This document shows positions 36,018-47,501 of a stretch of 64,000 bases of DNA, piece after piece. The notes below the pieces were generated by a model. The model did not search any database. It was not told the origin of the DNA and was given only the letters and a program-made list of their open reading frames with translations. The position numbers were made by a program, and so were the translations under genes. Origin of the DNA: Daucus carota subsp. sativus (Eukaryota > Streptophyta > Magnoliopsida > Apiales > Apiaceae); the NCBI RefSeq assembly GCF_001625215.2, contig NC_030388.2, positions 23,796,558 through 23,860,557 of the forward strand, written 5' to 3'. Every line of letters begins with the position of its first letter. The stretch's first letter is position 1.

Positions 36018-39000
36018 ATGGGAAGGAAAGGGAGTTGGTTTTCTGCTATCAAAAGGGTTTTCGTCCCCAACTCCAAGGAGAAACTAGAAAAAGTATGTGA
36101 ATTTTTTTTTATTTTCTTTTGCATAGATGAGATTCTAACATCTGCAGGTCAGATATAAATCGGCACAAACTTAAATATGACTATTAATGAGTTTTGTCTT
36201 GAAACTACTGAACTGCAGATCTGTTAATTGCAACTTATAGATTATTATCTTACAATATGTCATTCGATATAAATATGTTATGACAGTGTTGTACTGCCCC
36301 GAGTTGTGACTTCCCTTTGTTGCCAGCCCACGTAGTTACAGATATTGAAGTATGCAAATTAATCGAATGGGATAAGCTGTACATATTGCACATGAATTGG
36401 AGTTCTGTTTTTGATAGAAGTGCATACAGAAGGAATAAAACACCTACACTCCAAGAGGCACTTGCACTAAATTTCATAATAATTTGGATAAAGTTTTATT
36501 AGGAATTGTTCAGCTAAGATGCAATTCAGCAACTTGCTCGACCAATCAGATATACTTCCAAGTACTACTGGTTCATCTATTTGCTTCTCCTAATCAGCAA
36601 TCAATATTACAGGGATCAGAGAAAAGAAGTTCCAAGGAAAAGAAGGGACGGGGAATATTGAAGCATGCAGAAACCAAATCGTTTATTCCTCTCTTTAGAG
36701 AGCCAAGCAGTATTGAAAAAATATTGGGTGAAGTAGACCAACAGCAACTACAATTTCGGCCTCCCACGCCTTATGAGCTACCGAAACCACCGCCTTCATT
36801 ACCTGCAAGGCCAGCTTCTCCAAGGAGTGCGTCTTTGCGGGTTACTTCGCCCAGAAATGCTTCTCAAAGGATCACTTCTCCTAGGGCAGCTACCTCTCGA
36901 AGGGTCACCTCCCCGAGGGCTGCTTCTCCAAGTGTCACGTCACCTAGAGCTGCTACTCCAAGGGCTGCTTCCCCCAGAGGTTATCGCCCTAGACCAGAAC
37001 CAACTCTAAGAAACCATCATCTTTCCGCCACCAAGATCCAAGCAGCTTATAGAGGTTATATGGTAAGCTTACAACATTTTTTTGTTGTTTCAGATTGTTG
37101 ATTATTAACAACCCTTTCAAGTCAATAAAGATTATAGCAACAATAACCATCACAGATATCTTCAGTTAATTTCCATATTTATTTTCCGTATCTTATGTAG
37201 TAGAACTGTATAACTTAGCTATTATAGAGAAACCACAACATAGATCGATATTCTTTGACAGAGACCTTCGTTGCAACATGTCTTGGTGAAGTAGCCAATT
37301 TGCATTAAAATAATCTCTTTGAATAGCACAACAAAATGTTTCAGACAAAATAAATTAAGTTTTTTGTTTACAGACAATATCTCGTCACTGTCTTCATTCC
37401 TATTTAGTTATTTTTGGCACCTTTTAAATGTTGGGGAAAAATCACCTGGAAAAAGTAAATATTTTGTGATTGGCAGTGTGATGGCCTTAAAGACATAACT
37501 TGTTAATATTCAACAGGCAAGGAGAAGCTTTCGAGCTTTGAGGGGACTTGTAAGACTTCAAGGGGTTGTAAGAGGACAGAATGTGAAACGTCAGACAAGT
37601 AATGCCATGAAACATATGCAGCTCCTTGTTAGGGTTCAAACTCAAATTCAGTCACGAAGGATCCAAATGCTAGAGAACCAGGCAATCCAACGCCAAGCCA
37701 ACAAGAATGAGAGGGAAACAGAGAGTACCTTGGGCAAATGGAATGTAAGTTAACATGTTTGATCTTCTAAAATCGTGTCAAATTGCATGTATAGCAGGTA
37801 TTCTATGTTGATGATATATGTTCTTAGCATTTACCTGATGAAGTTTTCTTATCAACATACACAAGATGTGTATCTTGTAAGGCTGAACCAATATTACAGG
37901 AATACTTCTCTGGTTTTTTTACAAGCTTTACGATATATATATATAGTACAAGAAGCAATTCATAATTTGTGATATCATCTATAGTCTGAGGCAGGTGACA
38001 ATGAAAACTGGGATGATAGCTTGCTAACAAAAGAGGAAGTAGAGGCAAGAATGCAGAAAAAGGTGGAGGCCATCGTCAAGAGAGAGAGGGCTATGGCATA
38101 TGCATATTCCCACCAGGTATCATTTACTTTTTTGCTGGCCAACGGTCACTTTAATGCCCATTGAAAATTGTTACTTCGAGGGTTACGCTAATTTTGTACA
38201 TTTTATTGTTTGTCATTTATGTATATATGCACCTACACAGGACATAAATTAGTATGTTAACTAGACAATGTTTCCTTTTGGCAAATATTGAACTATAGAC
38301 AAACAGCAGGATACAAATTTGCTATTGCAAGATAATATCATTTAATTTTGTTATCCTGACATCTAATTTCGAACACTGCAAAGACTTTTAGGTATCATTT
38401 TGGTCCATATTTTGACTTGGTCTCTGCTTCTTACTCTTGATTTTTTGTCCATGATCAGCTGTGGAAAGGCAATTCGAAGCCCGGTCAATCACCTCCAGGA
38501 GATATTGTATCAGGTGGATTCCCCTGGTGGTGGACCTGGTTGGAACGTCAGGCCCCTTCCTCGAAACCACCAGAAAATCAAACCATGAAGACTTTCCTTC
38601 AAGCACCTATGAGGATGACCCCTGAGCACAAGCCAAGCCCGCGATCACATACCAGTAACTACAAGCCACAGAATTTTGGCTACGACAATCTTGAGACGCC
38701 CACACCTAAATCATCAAGATCAGCTGCACCTGTGCGAACAAGGCAAATGTTTACCCCTACTAGAACCCCACCATCAACCAGCTCCAACATGACGAAGTAT
38801 TCAAGATCAAGAAATTTTGCTGCTAATTCACCTTACGATGTTCCACTAAAAGACGATGACAGCTTGGTAAGCTGCCCGCCGTTTTCTGTTCCAAACTACA
38901 TGTCTCCAACTGTTTCAGCAATAGCGAAAGTAAGACCAACTAGCAACCTGAAGGACAGTGCACCAGGGACTCCCGGAAGCCAGACGTCGAAGAGGAGGTT

Positions 39001-39184
39001 TTCATTTCCTCTGGCACCAAGCATGGGCTCTTTCAAGTGGAATAAAGGGTCTAGCAAGGATTCAGCTAGTCAGAAGGTGATGGAGAAGCCCCGAGCTCCG
39101 CCATCAATAGGGGATCGAAGTGTGGATTCAACAGTGTCTATGCCTGCTGCATTTGGGAGGAAGCCATTTAACAGATTTGTGTGA
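36018..39184 (+). CDS. IQD13: IQ67-domain calmodulin-binding protein, IQD13-like
   Basis: Five coding exons (36018-36092, 36613-37062, 37517-37744, 37985-38116, 38459-39184), all in phase 0, give 536 residues. The start MGRKGSWFSAIKRVFVP is the usual N-terminus of this subgroup. The IQ67 domain spans about 163-229: IQ-type motif KIQAAYRGYMARRSFRALRG, split by a phase-0 intron after RGYM as in IQD genes generally, then RLQGVVRGQNVKRQ and MQLLVRVQTQIQSRR. A linker of TSPRAAS-type repeats lies at about 85-145. A Trp-rich patch (FPWWWTWLERQ) follows at about 315, and PNYMSPTVSAIAKVR near 450 fits the DUF4005 tail. IQD proteins bind calmodulin and microtubules or the plasma membrane; IQD13 shapes xylem pit borders. 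The length is near that of Arabidopsis IQD13 as I recall it. IQD14/IQD11 remain possible. Confidence 0.88.
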
Positions 39185-40712
39185 TTGATTTTTACTTGTT
39201 TTTTTTTTTTTTAATATTTCTCTTGGAAAATACCACTTCTTGGCTCGTGGGTTATGATTTCACTTTCTTATTGTATACCTTTTTCTTCTTCCCGTGTTGG
39301 TAAACACCGAGTGTATTGATATGTAATGGAACAAAACTGATGTAATTAATAACGAAAAAATGAATATATAGTAGGATTGATTGTTGGCTTGTATGAAAAG
39401 CTGGATCAGAAGGTAAACAAAACAAAACATTCCTAATTTTTTTTTTCAAATTTCACGTGTTGTGTGGATCTTCTTGTCGACTATGTGAGTAATAACCAAA
39501 ATCATCTTATATTGACAAATCACTACTCCATATTAGAGGAGAAATTTTTTTAGATATTTGAAGGGAGCTTTTTGGTTGATTACCAAAAACAAAGACTTTA
39601 TTGGTTGATGTAAAAGTTTTGATATAATAACAGCAATTAAAGCATGCAGGCTGCACCATTTTCTTGCTCAAAGCAGGTTTTTATGGTATGCACACCTTCC
39701 TTAGGAATGCCTTTTACCAAGGTGAACTCGGTTATAATCACTTAACTGGAATTACCAATAGCTTGTATTTCTCCAACTAGTCCATTCACCAACCATCAGC
39801 CGGCCATTAGCAGTTAGCACTGAGCAAGTCAGCAGGAATGGATACAAGACTCGGTGATTCTAAGAAGCTATGATAAACAAGTTTATAGACTTATGATGAA
39901 GTGTTTTGATTTTTAATGCCAGGATTTATTTGAATTCATGACTTGTAAATTTATAATTTCTGTGCTTGTTTTCTATAATTCAGAATTTTTGGCAAATTTC
40001 AGTTTTCAGTAATAACCGAAATATAAATTTCGGTTCGATTTTCGATAGGGATCTTTCAGTTATTTCGTTTTCACTTAACCGAATTTAAATTTGGTTCGGT
40101 TCCGTTTTTACCGAATGCTCACCCCTAATTAAATTATATCTTTCAAACCTTTTTGTTTATAAGACTTTTGCCGAGTTTAATTATTAGAAATTTACTTTAT
40201 ATGTGTCTAATGAAAATATTTATTTAGCACACTCACTTAAAATATACAGCACCAAGCAAATTACTAGTTATTTAAGAAAGTTGCAATTAAAACATAAATA
40301 TTATTCTAAGATAAAAAATTTTCAAAATAAATTAAATATTAAAATATATGAAATAAAATAACAAATATCAATCACTAGTGCTTATAATATTCTGTATATT
40401 TAAATAAAAAATATTAAATATAAATATACACCCTTAAAAACCAGCCCACAGTAAACAGAAACCTTGAGGCGTGGTGAAAACAGTTGGTAATATATCTGTT
40501 GAGAACATATAGTACAAAAAAGAAAGTTGTAGAAAGTTGTATATTTACTGAAACAGTGGGTAGTTTGCTGGTATATTCATATCAGTGTGCCTGTGTGAGC
40601 ATCTATATATACTGTCACTTTCTATGTACTGTACCATGTTGTATACATCTACTGACAAATCTAGTTCAAGTTGTTTCTAGAGGAGACACACACTAACAAT
40701 TGTCACTGAAGA
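39185..40712. other. IQD 3' region and promoter of the desaturase gene
   Basis: Includes the probable 3' UTR of the IQD gene (to about 39450), a hAT tail (39985-40127) and AT-rich sequence before the desaturase ATG. No further gene is seen. Confidence 0.4.
39985..40127. mobile_element. hAT right-end fragment
   Basis: AACCGAAAT/TTCGGTTCG motifs end in CCGAATGCTCACCCCTA, the same terminus type as the elements at 10321 and 32174. No left end was found, so the element is truncated. Confidence 0.6.
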
Positions 40713-42516
40713 ATGGGTGTCAGTGTGATGATGAATCCTGCTATTCAATCTCAGAGATGCCCTGCTTTTCATCTGCCTAGATTGCCCAGTTCAGGATGTT
40801 TTAAGGTTTCCATGGCTTCCACTCTACACTCCCCCTCCAAGTAATTTCACTGCTCTCCGTCCCTCCGTCCTACTCGTTTTTATACAGTTTTAAAATAATT
40901 TATTGAACTATACTACTTTATAAGAGTACGTTGAGCCCTCCGTCCCAGACATATACAACTCGGTGGGACGGAGGGAATATATATCAAGTTTTTTGTATTT
41001 TGATATTTTATAAGAGCATGTTGAGCCCTCCGTCCCAAAAATATACAACTCTGTGGGACGGAGGAAAGATATGTTAAGTTTTTTGTATTTTGAGTTGCTG
41101 ATGAAGTGCAGTGTTATTGTGAAACAGGGTTGCTGTGAAGAAGCCATTTAGCCCTCCAAGAGAAATACCTTTCCAGGTGAAACACTCCATGCCTGAGGAA
41201 AAGATCGAGATGTTCAAATCCTTGGAGCCTTGGGCTGAGCGCAACATTCTGCCTCTCCTTAAGCCAGTAGAGTCCTGTTGGCAACCTCAGGACTTTCTGC
41301 CCAATCCAGCATCCGAAGGCTTTGATGATCAAGTCGAGGAGCTTCGACAGAGGGCAAAGGAGCTTCCAGACGACTACTTCGTTGTATTGGTGGGAGACAT
41401 GATCACAGAAGAAGCTCTGCCCACATATCAAACAATGATCAATACTCTGGATGGAGTTAGAGATGAAACAGGGGCAAGCACTACACCTTGGGGGATCTGG
41501 ACCAGGGCTTGGACTGCTGAGGAAAACAGGCATGGGGATCTTCTCAATAAGTATCTTTACCTTTCGGGTCGAGTTGATATGAGGCAAATTGAGAAGACAA
41601 TTCAGTATCTAATCGGAACAGGAATGGTAAGATTGCTTTCCTCATGTTCAGTGGCATATCTAGTAAGAGGCACGTGGAACACGTGTTCCCCTAAAAAATG
41701 TTTTGACATTTTTTCACCATTCTAAAGTTTACAAAATTATAGAAGTTTCCTCTAAAAATTTCCAAGATTTGAATCATAGATCCGCCCCTGCTCATGTTTA
41801 GCTTTTATTGTAATCGCATCATACATCACTTTTTCAAAGCAATCTTTATGTAGAATCTAGGATGTTACAATAACACTCATATGCAATCTCACGATGGCTT
41901 TTAGTTCTTACATTTCTGTTCAAGTGTCATAATTGAATTCCTGTCTTGTCAGAATCCAAAAACAGAGAATAATCCCTATCTGGGATTCATCTTCACATCC
42001 TTCCAAGAGAGGGCAACTTTTATTTCGCATGGAAACACAGCCAGGCATGCCAAGGAGCACGGGAATCTGAAGCTGGCTCAACTGTGTGGCATGATTGCCT
42101 CTGATGAAAAACGCCATGAAACGGCTTACACCAAGATAGTTGAGAAGCTTTTCGAGGTTGACCCTGACGGGACTATTCAGGCTTTGGCGGACATGATGCA
42201 GAAGAAAATCAGCATGCCGGCTCATTTGATGTATGATGGCAGAAACGAAAACCTTTTCGACCACTTCTCAGCTGTTGCTCAGAGGCTTCAAGTCTACACA
42301 GCCAAGGACTATGCAGATATACTAGAATTTCTCGTCGGTAGGTGGAAAGTGGCTGATTTGACAACGGGATTAACCGGAGAAGGCCGGAAAGCTCAGGACT
42401 ATGTTTGCGGGTTGGCTACAAGAATCAGGAGGATTCAAGAGCGAGCTGAAGGAAGAGCCAAGGAAGCAGGAACTGCGCGAATCAGTTGGATCTTTGACAA
42501 AGAAGTGAAGCTCTAA
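40713..42516 (+). CDS. SAD: Plastid stearoyl-ACP (acyl-ACP delta-9) desaturase
   Basis: Three exons, 40713-40840, 41128-41626 and 41953-42516 (phases 2 and 0), give 396 residues. The enzyme inserts the delta-9 double bond into stearoyl-ACP in the plastid stroma using ferredoxin and O2. Residues 1 to about 33 ([20 protein letters not shown]...) look like a transit peptide. From about 43 onward the protein matches the family end to end. All six di-iron ligands can be placed: E137 (EEALP), E175 and H178 (EENRHGD), E228 (FQERAT), E261 and H264 (DEKRHE). Offsetting castor numbering by 32, the acyl-pocket residues M146, T149, L150, P211 and G220 match the delta-9 18:0 enzyme, which argues against a delta-4 or delta-6 16:0 variant. 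Intron 1 carries tandem hairpin repeats and intron 2 a hAT MITE. Confidence 0.95.
40917..41096. repeat. Two tandem 90-bp units, each with a CCCTCCGTCCC hairpin
   Basis: Units 40917-41006 and 41007-41096 both read TTTATAAGAG...GTTGAGCCCTCCGTCCC, then ATATACAACTC.GTGGGACGGAGG, then AAGTTTTTTGTATTTTGA. The CCCTCCGTCCC/GGGACGGAGG arms pair across about 20 bases and are Stowaway-like ends. They sit just before the acceptor of desaturase exon 2. Confidence 0.8.
41649..41790. mobile_element. hAT MITE (142 bp) in desaturase intron 2
   Basis: Left end CAGTGGCATATCTAG and right end CATAGATCCGCCCCTG are imperfect inverse repeats. The flanks carry the perfect 8-bp duplication ctcatgtt (41641-41648 and 41791-41798). 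The CAGGGGCGGATC terminus is a familiar plant repeat type. Confidence 0.85.
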
Positions 42517-42784
42517 ATGCACAAAGGCGCCAAATTTTCACAATGCAAGTGGAAACTAGTATTGTTGATAGGCATTCCATATGTTCGTTTAACAATGTAG
42601 ATACAATTGTGCTCTTTCTTCTCCTTGTGTGCTGTCTGTAGGTTTTGACTGCACATTGGTTTCAGGATTTGTGTTTTCTTAATCGGATTTGGTTTCAGGA
42701 TCTTTGTTTTGTTTTCTTAATACTCAACTTAAATTCAGGGAACAAACCTTAATCTGAGCATAAAATCTAGACATACAATCAGTT

Positions 42785-43041
42785 GTATCATAACAAGCCT
42801 AGATTTGACCAACTGAAGAACATCTTTCATCTATATCCTTGTCAAAATCACAAAATTCTGCTTCAGGGCAATCACACGTCTTTGGCTCTGTCGTAGAACT
42901 TGAGCCTACATAATATCTCGTGTCATCACTTGTTGACAAGTTTTTTGCACGGTGCTCTTCCTCGCAACTGCTGTACTTGGAGCTTCCTACAGCAAATTCA
43001 CTTTTATATCTTTTGGTTTCATCTGTATCAACTTCTGTAGC
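42785..43041 (-). pseudogene. DUF3444-like (DnaJ-associated) protein fragment
   Basis: An open minus-strand stretch reads TEVDTDETKRYKSEFAVGSS, continues through TTEPKTCDCPEAEFCDFDKD and ends at a stop after SSVGQI (about 42800). The CPEAEFCDFDKDxxE pattern with a following VGQI resembles the start of the DUF3444 domain found with plant DnaJ proteins, where it normally reads on (...F..NQIWA.YD). Here it stops. It has no start codon or promoter, and its upstream side joins retrotransposon sequence. Confidence 0.5.
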
Positions 43042-43195
43042 TCAAGAAACATACGTAACTGCAACTGCTTGTAGGGCTGCAGTTTTAATATACCCAGTCA
43101 CTAACTTGAAGTGAAGCCTCAGTACGCTTCTTATCAGCATAAAACTTGTATTTGCTCTGAGCTGAGAAGATGGCATCTTTAAGAAGGTGAGCCAT
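43042..43195 (-). pseudogene. Ty3/gypsy integrase C-terminal fragment
   Basis: Minus-strand reading gives HLLKDAIFSAQSKYKFYADK, then KRTEASLQVSDWVY. After a one-base frame shift it gives KLQPYKQLQLRMFLE. This is the region of gypsy integrase usually read as LL.AQ.RMK..AD..R....F.VGDWVYLKLQPYRQ. The frame shift and the lack of neighbouring domains make it a relic. Confidence 0.65.
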
Positions 43196-45772
43196 AAACA
43201 TCTTTACATAATGTCGAATATTTCACTAAATGAGGACTGAAAAGATCAAATGTTTCTCAGAATGCAGAAAATGTTCAAGCTTTCCTTATTCCTTGCATTG
43301 TAAAAGAAATAAAAGTAAAAAACGAAAGATTGTCCAAAGTTGTTACCAGAGAACCTAAGAGCTTATTGTTCAATGGCAAAAGCCTAAGTTGTACCAACTA
43401 CAGAACAAAAAAACAGGATATGTGAATAGCTTAAAAACAACATTGTGAGAACTCCAGCTAGACATCTCTTTACAGAATACTTTCCGAACTCCAGCTACAA
43501 CTCCTTAATGAAATAGGCTAATATAAGTATTCAGATAAGATAAATAAGTTCAAATCTTTGTCATTACTTATTAGTCTGGAATTGATCATCCTAACTTTGC
43601 TAGAAGGCACTTGAAGTTGAGACCTGAACTTCAGGTTCCATCAATCTCTAAAACCTAATCATCAACACACTTCCATAACATACCGAGATGAATGAGAAAC
43701 CTCAACTACCTCGAGTCTTGACAATATGAGTACACATCATGATTCAACCCCTGATGTTATTTCAGATTACTCGCAGAAAGAAAGAAAACTCAGATTACTA
43801 ACAACATATCTGCATATACATGTGAACTAATATGAAAATATAAAACACACACAAAAAGAAAGAGAGAGGTTGCAGCCATAATCACCTTAATATGAGATAA
43901 TCTTCTGACCTATCTTCCTACTATAAACAATAATCATGTTTCAAAAGTAGCCATTTCTTTCCAACTTTTCCACACTATAAGAGCTGTTACAAAAAGATTA
44001 TAAAAAAAAAACTTGTTCAAATGATTAAAACATCAGTAGGGATACTAATGTTATCATTAACAAGAGGACCTAAAAATTAGTGCAGACATAGGATCTTTAG
44101 TCAGCAGACAATGTGTATTTTTACTGTGAGTGCAGTTTGAGAATTTTAAAAGGGTACATGAGATGATCTCTTAACGTCAAGGACTCTACTACTACAGCTT
44201 GCAAAAAATTTAGTGTGAGAAACCACAGTAAGAAATCTACCTAAAATGTACATCCTATTAACTCCTTCAAAAAACTGCAGACTCTAAACATAAATGAGTA
44301 CAGTAGTAATCTTCCTGTGAACCAAATATAAAGATGCAATTGCTGAGAAGAAGATAAGTAAATCAAAATTTAAGAAGCTAAAACAAATATCTAGATCTCT
44401 AGCGACTTGCGACACTTTTAGCGAAGTGATAGATGTTGGGGGGTAAATATTTTGTTTATTAACGTAAATTGCAATATAAAAAAATAGAATAAGTTACATA
44501 TTTTACGTCAATTGTGAAGCTTAGTTGATTTAAGATTATTATTTCCTAATACATCTATATTTAATTAATCATCAAGCATCCAGCTCTTTCCATACTTGTT
44601 TATCTCACTATATTAGGCAACTACTAATGCACATATGTGAAAGCTATACAAAGGTATCATACCAGGACACACCTATATAGTGCAGAGTCTTTACTTTACC
44701 TAAAGAACTCAGTGTCCTCGAAACTCGATACTCAAACAAGGCATGATGAATACGCTAGGCACTTCATTTTAGTTATATATTTAGCAAAACCGAGCAAAAT
44801 GGGTGATACTCTTCAAAGTACACTTTTCACAACCACTTAGTAAGGGCTACAGCCGCCATACTGAAGGTTATAGTAGCTTCTGCTTGATTTCCATGATTTC
44901 AGTCAAATTAAGATTTTTCAGATTGTTACAACAGGTTTTGGCATATAACTACGTTCGAAAAAGGAAAGGGTCCAAACTGGTAACTCAATGCTTGCCCAAC
45001 TCATGTCAAAGAAAATAATGTTTGCCCACTTTGCTATGAGCACAAATTCATGTTTGTATAATGTAACTACAATACAGAGTAAGACGTTATTCTTACCTGA
45101 GTATCATTGTGATTCAAGAATGGACATTCAATCAGTAAGAAGATAGCATGACATTATAGGGTATTAGAAACATCAATAGAAATTTACTTTGCACTGCAGT
45201 TGACAAAGCCAAATCCTGTAATAAAGTTAGATACATAAAGTTTTGACCAAAATGGCTTACTTAATTCAATCAAGGATAAACTACAAACAGCCAAGGTGGC
45301 AAGGCTATATAGTTCAAGCCCCCCACCCCCAACACACACACAGAGCTCATGATCCTAGCATGATTGAAAAGCCTTAATAACCTAACACAGTGACTGGGAT
45401 TCAGAGTACAATAAAGAATCTAGCTTTCCTTAATTTTCACTTGGAACTAGAATGAATATAAAAAGTCTGGTGGAGGAAAGTAAAAGCAAATCGCGTTAAA
45501 GCCACAGGCTAAGCAAAATTCAGTATAAAAGAACACAAAACAGAAAATCAGATTCATAATAACACAATAGTGTCCTAACTTTAATCATGAAGCACTATTG
45601 GATGAAATTGTGACAAGTACACAGTAGTTCACACATTTGTCAACACTACATAGTATGAGAGAAATAATAAATTCACAATGATGTTCTAACAAATCCAATC
45701 CTATTGTCTGTCTAGTGTGGATTTGATTAAATAAAAATCCACAAAAGGGTGTCATTGTGTTTTTAACAATAA
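43196..45772. other. Intergenic spacer
   Basis: About 2.6 kb of AT-rich sequence without a recognisable gene on either strand. A CCCCCCACCCCCAACACACACA tract lies at about 45320. The last few hundred bases are probably 3' UTR of the minus-strand phosphatase. Confidence 0.45.
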
Positions 45773-46945
45773 TTATGCCTTCACCTCTACTTGTTTAGGT
45801 CCATGCTGAGGAATTCCAAAACCAATACCTTTCATAACATCTGTCTCAATTGAAGATTTATACCCATTGCGATACAAGGCGTTAGATGTCAAGATCCGAA
45901 CTTCAGACTTCCCATTGATCTCTAAAACCTCCGGTAACCCATTTGTACACCCTCTTGACATCCCAACATCAATTCGTATTGCCTTATTATTACAAACCCC
46001 ATTAATCCCCTTCTCCTGAATAGTATGTCCCATAATCATCCTCTTAGCTCCCGGGATTGTTGCAAGGACATGCTCAAGAGTAGAACAATCACAATTCTTG
46101 GCCAACTCATCAGAAAACCTCCTCAACCAAACAAGTGAATTCCTACCCCTAACCAACTCCGACGAAACCCTTTCCTTGAACCCACCAATCCAATCCCTCA
46201 CCTCCTCATTAATCCTTTCAAGACCATAACTCACATGATGAGGCAATAACCCCCCATGAACAAACACAGAATCACCTATGACAAGCACAGTCACATTAGT
46301 CGTCAAAAATCTTTTCGCAATCGGCCCATTAGGCCTCAATGCAGCAACCCTAGCTCTAACACCATCAACAATCTCCGCCTTAACACCCGGAAAATCCAAA
46401 GGCACCCCATCATACAAATCCCTCACACCACCCTCCAAAACCCCATTACACAAACTTTTCATCACATTCCCCACACAATACCAATCAGCCCAAACCCTAA
46501 ATTCATTCAACCCCATCTTAGTAACATACCTAAAATCCCCATCCACATTCATAATCTCATGATTCCCATTCATAGTAATCAAATTCCCCCCACTCCTCCC
46601 AGCCTCTCTCTTCAACTTCTCAAGAAAATACAAGATCTTAATCTCATCACCACCCCTATCAAGAACATCACCCACCTGAACAACAGTAGCATCCCCACCA
46701 CACCAACGATCATTCAAATCAATCAGCCCCGCAAGCCGAAAAGCCTGCTTCGATTTGTCCAAATCACCATGAAGATCACCAATGGCTATAAGTCTATTTG
46801 GGGATGTGTATATAGTTTTCTGCGGCGGAGATATGGTGGGCTTTGGTGGTAAGAAAAGACCACTTACAGAGAAATCAACGAAGGTGTCTACGAATGACGA
46901 AAAAAGAGCTGGGATGTTATCACACAAGGTTTTAGGTTCTTCCAT
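45773..46945 (-). CDS. SLP2: Shewanella-like protein phosphatase 2 (PPP-family metallophosphoesterase)
   Basis: Intronless frame of 390 residues. The ATG at 46945 begins MEEPKTLCDNIPALFSS without an obvious plastid transit peptide, which favours SLP2 over the plastid SLP1. The metal-site motifs are in order: GDLHGD (56-61), GDVLDRG (92-98), GNHE (127-130), HGG (230-232) and MGHT (305-308). The one-metal and two-metal ligands (D, H, D, N, H, H) are all present. SLPs are bacterial-like Ser/Thr or Tyr phosphatases kept in plants; Arabidopsis SLP2 has been linked to the mitochondrial intermembrane space and negative control of germination. The single exon fits this subfamily. Confidence 0.9.
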   Translation of the reverse strand: MEEPKTLCDNIPALFSSFVDTFVDFSVSGLFLPPKPTISPPQKTIYTSPNRLIAIGDLHGDLDKSKQAFRLAGLIDLNDRWCGGDATVVQVGDVLDRGGDEIKILYFLEKLKREAGRSGGNLITMNGNHEIMNVDGDFRYVTKMGLNEFRVWADWYCVGNVMKSLCNGVLEGGVRDLYDGVPLDFPGVKAEIVDGVRARVAALRPNGPIAKRFLTTNVTVLVIGDSVFVHGGLLPHHVSYGLERINEEVRDWIGGFKERVSSELVRGRNSLVWLRRFSDELAKNCDCSTLEHVLATIPGAKRMIMGHTIQEKGINGVCNNKAIRIDVGMSRGCTNGLPEVLEINGKSEVRILTSNALYRNGYKSSIETDVMKGIGFGIPQHGPKQVEVKA

Positions 46946-47071
46946 TGGTTTAAGAAAAAACGAGGAAGATGAATAACGACGACGACCACGATATTCGATG
47001 TTTAATGATGTTATTAATTGGTGTTAAAAAGGTCGCCAAAAGCGACTCGGTCTGGGATTAGAGATTAAAAT

Positions 47072-47501
47072 CAGGGTTCTGAAAATCGATTACCTCCCGA
47101 GTACTCGTTTTTAACACCACGTCTGATCCGAATTCCGAGTACTCGCATCCAAAAACGATTTTGTAAAAATTGAGTCAAAATTCGGTTTGACTCTGAGTAC
47201 TCTGAGTCAAACTCGGATTTGACTTTTGCAATAAAGTATAGATAATAATTGGAAATACGGATGTATCAATTATTAAAACTTAATTTTTTTTATATTGTAA
47301 GATAGTATTAATGACAAAAGTTGTTATACTTAAGTTTCAAGTTTAGACACTTGTAATTTGTATACTAAAATTTGATTGAAAATGAATTTAGAGCATAAAA
47401 AAAATATTAATATTCGAGTAACTGTCCGAGTACTCGTTTCCGAGTACTCATTTTTTCAGCACAAAACTGAGTCGATCCGAATTCCGATTTTTACAACCTT
47501 G
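47072..47501. mobile_element. hAT element (430 bp) with CGAGTACTCG subterminal repeats
   Basis: Termini CAGGGTTCTGAAAATCG and CCGATTTTTACAACCTTG are imperfect inverse repeats with a perfect 8-bp duplication attaaaat (47064-47071 and 47502-47509). GAGTACTC palindromes occur repeatedly in both subterminal zones. The centre is AT-rich. Confidence 0.87.

Noticed and set aside
40713..42516. Possibility that the desaturase is a delta-4 16:0 enzyme
   Set aside because: The acyl-pocket positions correspond to those of the castor delta-9 18:0 enzyme and the protein has the full canonical length.
46256..46852. A 198-codon open frame on the plus strand opposite the phosphatase gene
   Set aside because: It is the antisense shadow of the SLP2-like gene, with extreme His/Ile/Pro/Thr bias and no family signature.
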